Origin: Carnegiea gigantea
Lineage: Eukaryota > Streptophyta > Magnoliopsida > Caryophyllales > Cactaceae
Assembly (NCBI GenBank): GCA_029747015.1
Contig: JAKOGI010000432.1
Location: 1-64,000 of the forward strand
DNA length: 64,000 bases
Direction of reading: 5' to 3'
Positions 59,501-64,000 of the stretch are shown piece by piece. The stretch's first letter is position 1; every line of letters begins with the position of its first letter. The position numbers were made by a program, and so were the translations under genes. The notes under the pieces are model-generated. The model was not told the DNA's origin and searched no databases. It saw only the letters and a program-made list of their open reading frames with translations.

Positions 59501-60406
59501 TTCATACTGTCTACATCTGTCATTGTTGCCAGGCCTTCACACATGATAATATGATACGGGTGGGGTTGCTGGATTTGGATACTCTGCAGCCTGCTTGCTT
59601 ATTGTTGAAGATTTTGGCAAGATTGTATTTTTGATTTCTAAAATTGTTTTTAAGTTTCACTACTGTCAGTCGGTGGTATCGATCCTTGTCATTTCATTTT
59701 TATGATCTGTTTCTGGGTTCTTGTCTTTATGAGTCTTTTCTTCATCACCCATTGGGCTTCTACCTAAGTCCATTGTCATTTGCTATGTGAACTGTTAGAT
59801 GGCATGGTTAGCAAGAGCGTTGGAGGGTATAAATTGAAAAAGGTGACAGTGAGGGTGGTGCTTGGCCCGCTTGCAGGTGGTGGTTGGTGCTATGTTGACC
59901 CTTGCTCTTGAAAAGACGTTTGTTTTGGGCTGATCCAGATGCCTGATTGAACTTGGGGGTGTTTGACCTTATCAGAATCCCAATTACGCCACCCTCTCTA
60001 GGATCAAGCTGCTAATGTCGCATATTTATGTAATTGCATGTAACAACCATGGTTTTCCCTACCAATTGAGGAGAAAAGGCTTTAGGCGATTGATATCTTA
60101 GCTTCTCTTTATTTTGACCAGGAAAGCAGGGACCCCCAGCCAAGGGTTTAAATCTTGCGTTACACTGAGGATATCATCATTGTGTACTGCTTTTGTGATC
60201 TCATTCAATTGTTCAACCTCATTTTTACTTTTTTTTTTTTCCATGTGTTTGTGTGCTCACATTGTGTCATACTTGATTTCATATATGCAACAATTTTTTT
60301 ATACTTTGCACTTTTCAAATTCTTAGTGAAGGTCATTAGGTCAAGTAACTTCCTCTCAGATTCTTCAGTCAGAGGGCACCTTCTGTTTATTAGACTCCAT
60401 TGGTAG
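53550..60406 (+). other. Inferred 6.8 kb 5'-UTR intron of KINbeta3
   Basis: No coding region with a recognisable domain lies here on either strand. It contains a G-run at about 58386-58399, a (C)n(A)n tract at 59154-59189, poly-C at about 59399-59414 and CA-rich bits at 57966-57985. Possible acceptors just before the start codon are TTTATTAG (60393) and TTGGTAG (60406). Frames at 57071-57532, 58758-59041 and elsewhere show no family. Confidence 0.45.
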
Positions 60407-60423
60407 GTGATCGCTTCTGCAAC

Positions 60424-60846
60424 ATGAGCACCACATATAATGATGAACAGGTAAGCCTAAGCTATAAATCCTTGTTTAATTGCAACTACTTTGTGCGATA
60501 TAACACAAATTTCTTTCTGCAGGAAGAAGTTACTGTAGTAGGATTTGAAACTCCCGAATCTCCTAGTTCAAGTTATAACAATGCATACCCCGGAAGTGAA
60601 GATGATGCACGTGAGCCACCTCTTGTCCCACCGCACTTGCAGCATACCCTGTTGAGCTGCCCTGCAGCCCGAGATCCCTCTGCTTCACTTCCCCTCCCAC
60701 AAAATGTGATTGTAAACCACTTGTACATTGAAAATCGAGATGCTCCAAGATCTGTGGTAGCCCTGGGCTTCACCCATCGCTTCCGTGCCAAGTATGTTAC
60801 CGTTGTCCTTTACAAGCCAGTCCAGAGAAGGGGAAGCAATGCTTGA
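60424..60846 (+). CDS. KINbeta3: SnRK1 complex regulatory subunit beta-3 (KINbeta3/AKINbeta3)
   Basis: Exon 1 is 60424-60450 (MSTTYNDEQ). Intron 60451-60522 has GTAAGC...CTGCAG borders. Exon 2 is 60523-60846 with stop TGA. The product is 116 aa, close to the usual 110-120. The N-terminus EEVTVVGFETPESPSSSYNN leads into REPPLVPPHLQHTLL. The AMPKBI/ASC domain (about residues 42-115) follows: LPQNVIVNHLYIENRDAPRS, VVALGFTHRFRAKYVTVVLY, KPVQRR. As in other plant beta-3 subunits there is no myristoylation site and no glycogen-binding (CBM48) module. The subunit scaffolds the SnRK1 kinase (KINalpha with betagamma), which controls energy and stress responses. I used the ATG at 60424 because the upstream frame (60400 ATG) lacks family similarity, and the 9-codon first exon joins in phase. 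Confidence 0.93.
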   Translation: MSTTYNDEQVSLSYKSLFNCNYFVRYNTNFFLQEEVTVVGFETPESPSSSYNNAYPGSEDDAREPPLVPPHLQHTLLSCPAARDPSASLPLPQNVIVNHLYIENRDAPRSVVALGFTHRFRAKYVTVVLYKPVQRRGSNA

Positions 60847-61330
60847 TGTATAGCCAGGGGTAGCCATTCAATTAGGTATTTGCTTTTTTCCCCTTGATTT
60901 ATGTGGAGGAAAAAATCAAAACAATCGCACAGGGATTGGTTGGCCTAGAATTCAAATTTCATATTAGGAGTGTGCCACCTTCTAGATTATATTAGTAGCA
61001 TCATATACAGTGTTCTTGTAGCAGAAGAATTTGTTGGGCAGCGTTTGCTGTTATACTCAATTTGTGGAAGCTGGCCGTATGTTTGTTGAGATAGTTCTGT
61101 AACTCTGGGTCGTCGTTGAGGATTTTAAGTTGGATTGTTAACCTATTGTAAGGGTTTCTCATGTGGCTCAACGTCCTCATGACAACGAGATAATGATACT
61201 AATTTCCTGCGGCTAAAGTCAGCCCGCTGGGCTTCCCGTTATGCTTGTTTGTAGCAGTTTGGCTTTTTCATTATATATTGAATGTGGTGTTCCGTGCAGT
61301 GTAATACAATCGTGATGTAAGAGAATCAAT
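60847..61330 (+). other. Probable 3' UTR of KINbeta3
   Basis: A + strand T/G-rich region after the stop, with GTGATGTAAGAGAATCAATG near 61310-61330 as a possible end zone. No perfect AATAAA signal is seen, so the exact end is uncertain. Confidence 0.45.
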
Positions 61331-61689
61331 GAATTAACGTAATCATTTATGAAATGCAATGGTGTAATGTTTGCATTTCTGTGTTTTTTTTCTTTTTTTA
61401 AATCATTGAAATGAGCTTCAAAGAAAGCTGGGTAAATCATACAATAGTAAGGCTAATACTCGGTGACTTCAACATTAGTTGCTCGAGAATCTTTGGAATT
61501 GGGAGGAAAACTTGGTATTTCAACGACCCCTAGGAGGAAAACTTGGTGTTTCAATGACTCTTATTAAGAGGATTACAAAAGTTTAAGAAAAGAACTCGAA
61601 AAAAGAAAGTAAATGTGATGTCTATAATGATCAAGCTTGTGTCACTTGTAGCTTGCCAAGAGCCAAGTATTGGTCGTTTACTATTTCTA
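61331..61689. other. Intergenic spacer with a short tandem duplication
   Basis: The block AGGAGGAAAACTTGGT(A/G)TTTCAA is duplicated at about 61500-61560. No gene. Confidence 0.5.
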
Positions 61690-63314
61690 CTGGAGTCCAA
61701 TGTTAATGGAACTAACACAGTACTCAATCCAATTGGAGGATTGGATCAATGGATCAACCGGTTAGGCAATTAGAACCACTGCTGGACCAGTTGATTCGTT
61801 TTACCATTAAACCGTGTTAAATCAGAATGGTCCAGTAGACTGATGAATCAATTGTTCTTTATATTTTCAAAATAAATTAATTTTAGTATAAATATTAACA
61901 TATTATAATTTTTAGCATGTTTTCATACATGAAAAAGGTGAAAAAAAACTAAGAGAATCATATTATATACTTTATGAGATCCAAAAGGCAGAGGTCTAAT
62001 TACAAGATCCAAATTAAAGGCCCAAATCAAGGTAAATGACTAACTGGGAGCATTTACCCCAAAAAAATATAGACAAAAAGAGTGAATTATGATATAAGTG
62101 TTGGACTCGCAAGTTCCTATTAAGCTCCTGTTCTATTTCACGTTTTTTTAGGATTTAGTTAAGAGTTTACATCTTCATACATTTCCTTACATCTCCTTAC
62201 ATTTCCTTACATCTCCTTACATCTTCTTACATCTCATAGATTTTCTATAACATTCATTTATTTTAGTTACAGAAATATGTATATTTTTTTAATGATACTA
62301 TCAATATACAAAATTTATAAATATCTTATGAACACAACATTTACATAAACATAAAAACATAATATAACGACGTAAATTATATTTGAGTTTCGACATGAAA
62401 TATATATTATTATAGATGACCATACATTTATTTATATTTAAAATTATTTACTTAAAATAGGAATTTATTTGAAGAGTTGTATTCAATTTTGTCAAAAAAG
62501 TTTTTTTTTTTTGTTATACTTTGCTTATTCGATCAAACTAATGTTCATATAAAAAATCTTGGACGAAATTTTATTCACTAAATTTATGGAGATTAATATA
62601 TTTTATTGTTGTATAATTAACTTAATTAATTGTTTATTTTTAATGAGTATATTGTTTTAATATTATTATTTTTCATCCAAAACGTTCATTTTAAAACAAA
62701 TTATACTATACAACTCTTCAACAATTCAACAGCTCCTTACATCCATCTTTATAGCTCCTTACAGCTCCTTACATCTCCTTACAGCTCCTTACATCTATCT
62801 ATCTATCTAAAACGCGAAATAGAATAGGCCCTAAGTATCTTCTAGGGTTTTTATTAGATAGTTCTTGCCTTTTGCCATCCTTTGCAGCTTGCAATTACGC
62901 CACGTCCAATCTCGCACCCCCTCTCTAACTCTCGATTTGTATCTACAAGGAAAACAAAATCGCTTACCTATTCCCTCTTTCTCCGTCTCTCAGTACACCA
63001 GTGTCGGGCATTAGAAATCGTGGAGAAGGCAGGCATGGGCGGCGTCAAGGGAGGAACTGAAGTTTGAAGTTGCCATTCAATGATGCAGATCTATAAAATT
63101 CAAGCCTAATTTATGCGTAAAATTGGAAAATTCTGATCGAACCACAGTTCTCCCGAGTCAAACAAGTTGCATGAGTCAACTGGGTTTGATAAATTTGTCC
63201 ACTTTAAAGATATGGACAAGTCCATAGCATTTCCGGAAGGCTTGCCTAACCAGTTCTTGGTCTAACCGGTCCAACCAACTGGTTCGCTCCGGTTTTTGTA
63301 ACATTGCTAGAGTC
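61690..63314. mobile_element. TIR element with 8-bp target duplication, carrying a nested MITE
   Basis: CTGGAGTC at 61690-61697 and CTAGAGTC at 63307-63314 are near-identical 8-bp flanks. The element starts CAATGTTAATGG and the reverse complement of its right end starts CAATGTTACAAAAACCGG. Both subterminal regions carry ACCGGTT/AACTGGTT motifs in inverted orientation (61760-61810 and 63230-63300). There is no transposase. The 8-bp duplication suggests hAT, but the terminal repeat is only 8 bp long, so the assignment is tentative. Confidence 0.55.
62122..62832. mobile_element. MITE nested in the TIR element
   Basis: The left end CTCCTGTTCTATTTCACGTT and the reverse-complemented right end GGGCCTATTCTATTTCGCGT form a terminal inverted repeat extending into TTTTAGAT. 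TAAG sits at both borders. Inside both ends are arrays of TTACATCTCC and TTACAGCTCC units of about 10-11 nt (62160-62240 and 62735-62805). The core is very AT-rich. Confidence 0.65.
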
Positions 63315-64000
63315 TAGCAGCCTTCTTGTTTTTTATTTGTATTAGTTATGGTCTTTAGGTGGTGTTTAGAAGCTATTTGTACTTTTTCTATGATATTTGT
63401 ACTTTTTTGGGATTATTTTCAACTAATGATTAGGTTAAGAAATAAACTTAACTCTCTAACAAAAGAAAACTTAGATCAACTTATATTCCAACTGTCCACG
63501 TCCCAAGGGTCTGAGACTCGCTCTTGAAGTAGAAGGACAGCCTCCTTTCTTCTAGAAAACCAACACACACTGCATTAGACACTCAAACCGCCTAAACTCA
63601 TATATGATATCTAGCCACTAAATTGCCCATACAGAAATGGAAACTAAAGCACTCCTCCAATTTGCATAAGTTGGACGCCCTCTTAGGCACGACCTTGATA
63701 AAACTCTGCTGCACCTATTCAAAAAATCTATGACGAGGCCATTCATTTGTGATCATCATGCATGACTATGAAGGTTGTAGTATGTATGATATTACCCTTT
63801 CTAGGAGACTCCATTCAACGAAAAAGGTGTTAAGGACCACTACCACTCCTAGAACATCTCCCCAGTCCAAAAAGAGGGGGGGGGGGGGGGGAACCAAATC
63901 AATCGAGAAAAGCCTCACATGCAGCTGACTTGATCCTTGTCTCTTTTTACTAGTTCTAAGTCTCAGCCTGATTTTTCTGATGATTTGGTGGTCCTCGTCT
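63315..64000. other. Intergenic spacer
   Basis: No recognisable gene. A run of about 17 G residues lies at 63878-63892. Confidence 0.5.

Overview
This is a 64 kb piece of a plant nuclear genome, most likely a eudicot. The evidence is: AT-rich intergenic DNA with a GT-AG intron structure, plant-specific transposon families (CACTA with Transposase_24 and DUF4216, FAR1/MULE, tRNA-Asp-primed LTR elements, copia, hAT, Tourist-like MITE), and one recognisable host gene, the plant-type SnRK1 beta-3 subunit (KINbeta3) on the + strand near the right end. The species cannot be fixed from the sequence.

Layout, left half. 1-2.8 kb is AT-rich spacer with a degenerate minisatellite and a MITE. 2.85-8.75 kb is a defective CACTA transposon: both ends are packed with inverted GAGACC/GGTCTC motifs, and the minus strand carries the tail of the TNP2-type transposase (DUF4216) and a four-exon Transposase_24/TNP1-like gene. 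9.2-11.8 kb is a decayed LINE (minus) with an RRM plus DUF4283-like ORF1. 13.3 kb holds a small frameshifted coding fragment. 13.7-14.5 kb is a TG/TA/AC microsatellite. 15.2-15.9 kb is a tandem repeat of about 204 bp. 17.3-18.5 kb is a non-autonomous hAT element with an 8-bp target duplication. 19.55-19.75 kb is a pair of tRNA-like SINE heads in inverted orientation. 21.0-22.65 kb is a FAR1/MULE pseudogene.

Centre. 23.0-33.6 kb is a complete but dead Ty1-copia element (minus) with LTRs and a GTATA target duplication. Its gag is split by a tRNA-Asp-primed, gag-only LTR element at 27.96-32.53 kb, whose right LTR is truncated together with part of the copia gag. 34.68-44.45 kb is a second, decayed element of the same gag-only superfamily. 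Its left LTR contains a 2.5 kb solo LTR from an unrelated Ty3/gypsy family, and its right LTR abuts an inverted LTR copy, giving a palindrome of about 2.8 kb. Both big elements sit at the hinge of inverted dinucleotide arrays.

Right half. 45.6-46.1 kb is a LINE RNase H remnant, 47.0-47.3 kb a tRNA-derived SINE with target duplications, 48.5-50.25 kb a second hAT element, and 51.3-52.1 kb a Tourist-like MITE. 53.1-61.3 kb is the KINbeta3 gene: a GC-rich ATG-free leader, an inferred 5'-UTR intron of about 6.8 kb, and two short coding exons. 61.7-63.3 kb is another TIR element with a MITE nested in it. Apart from KINbeta3, essentially every protein-like signal in the window belongs to mobile DNA, so the locus reads as one small energy-signalling gene beside a nested transposon cluster.
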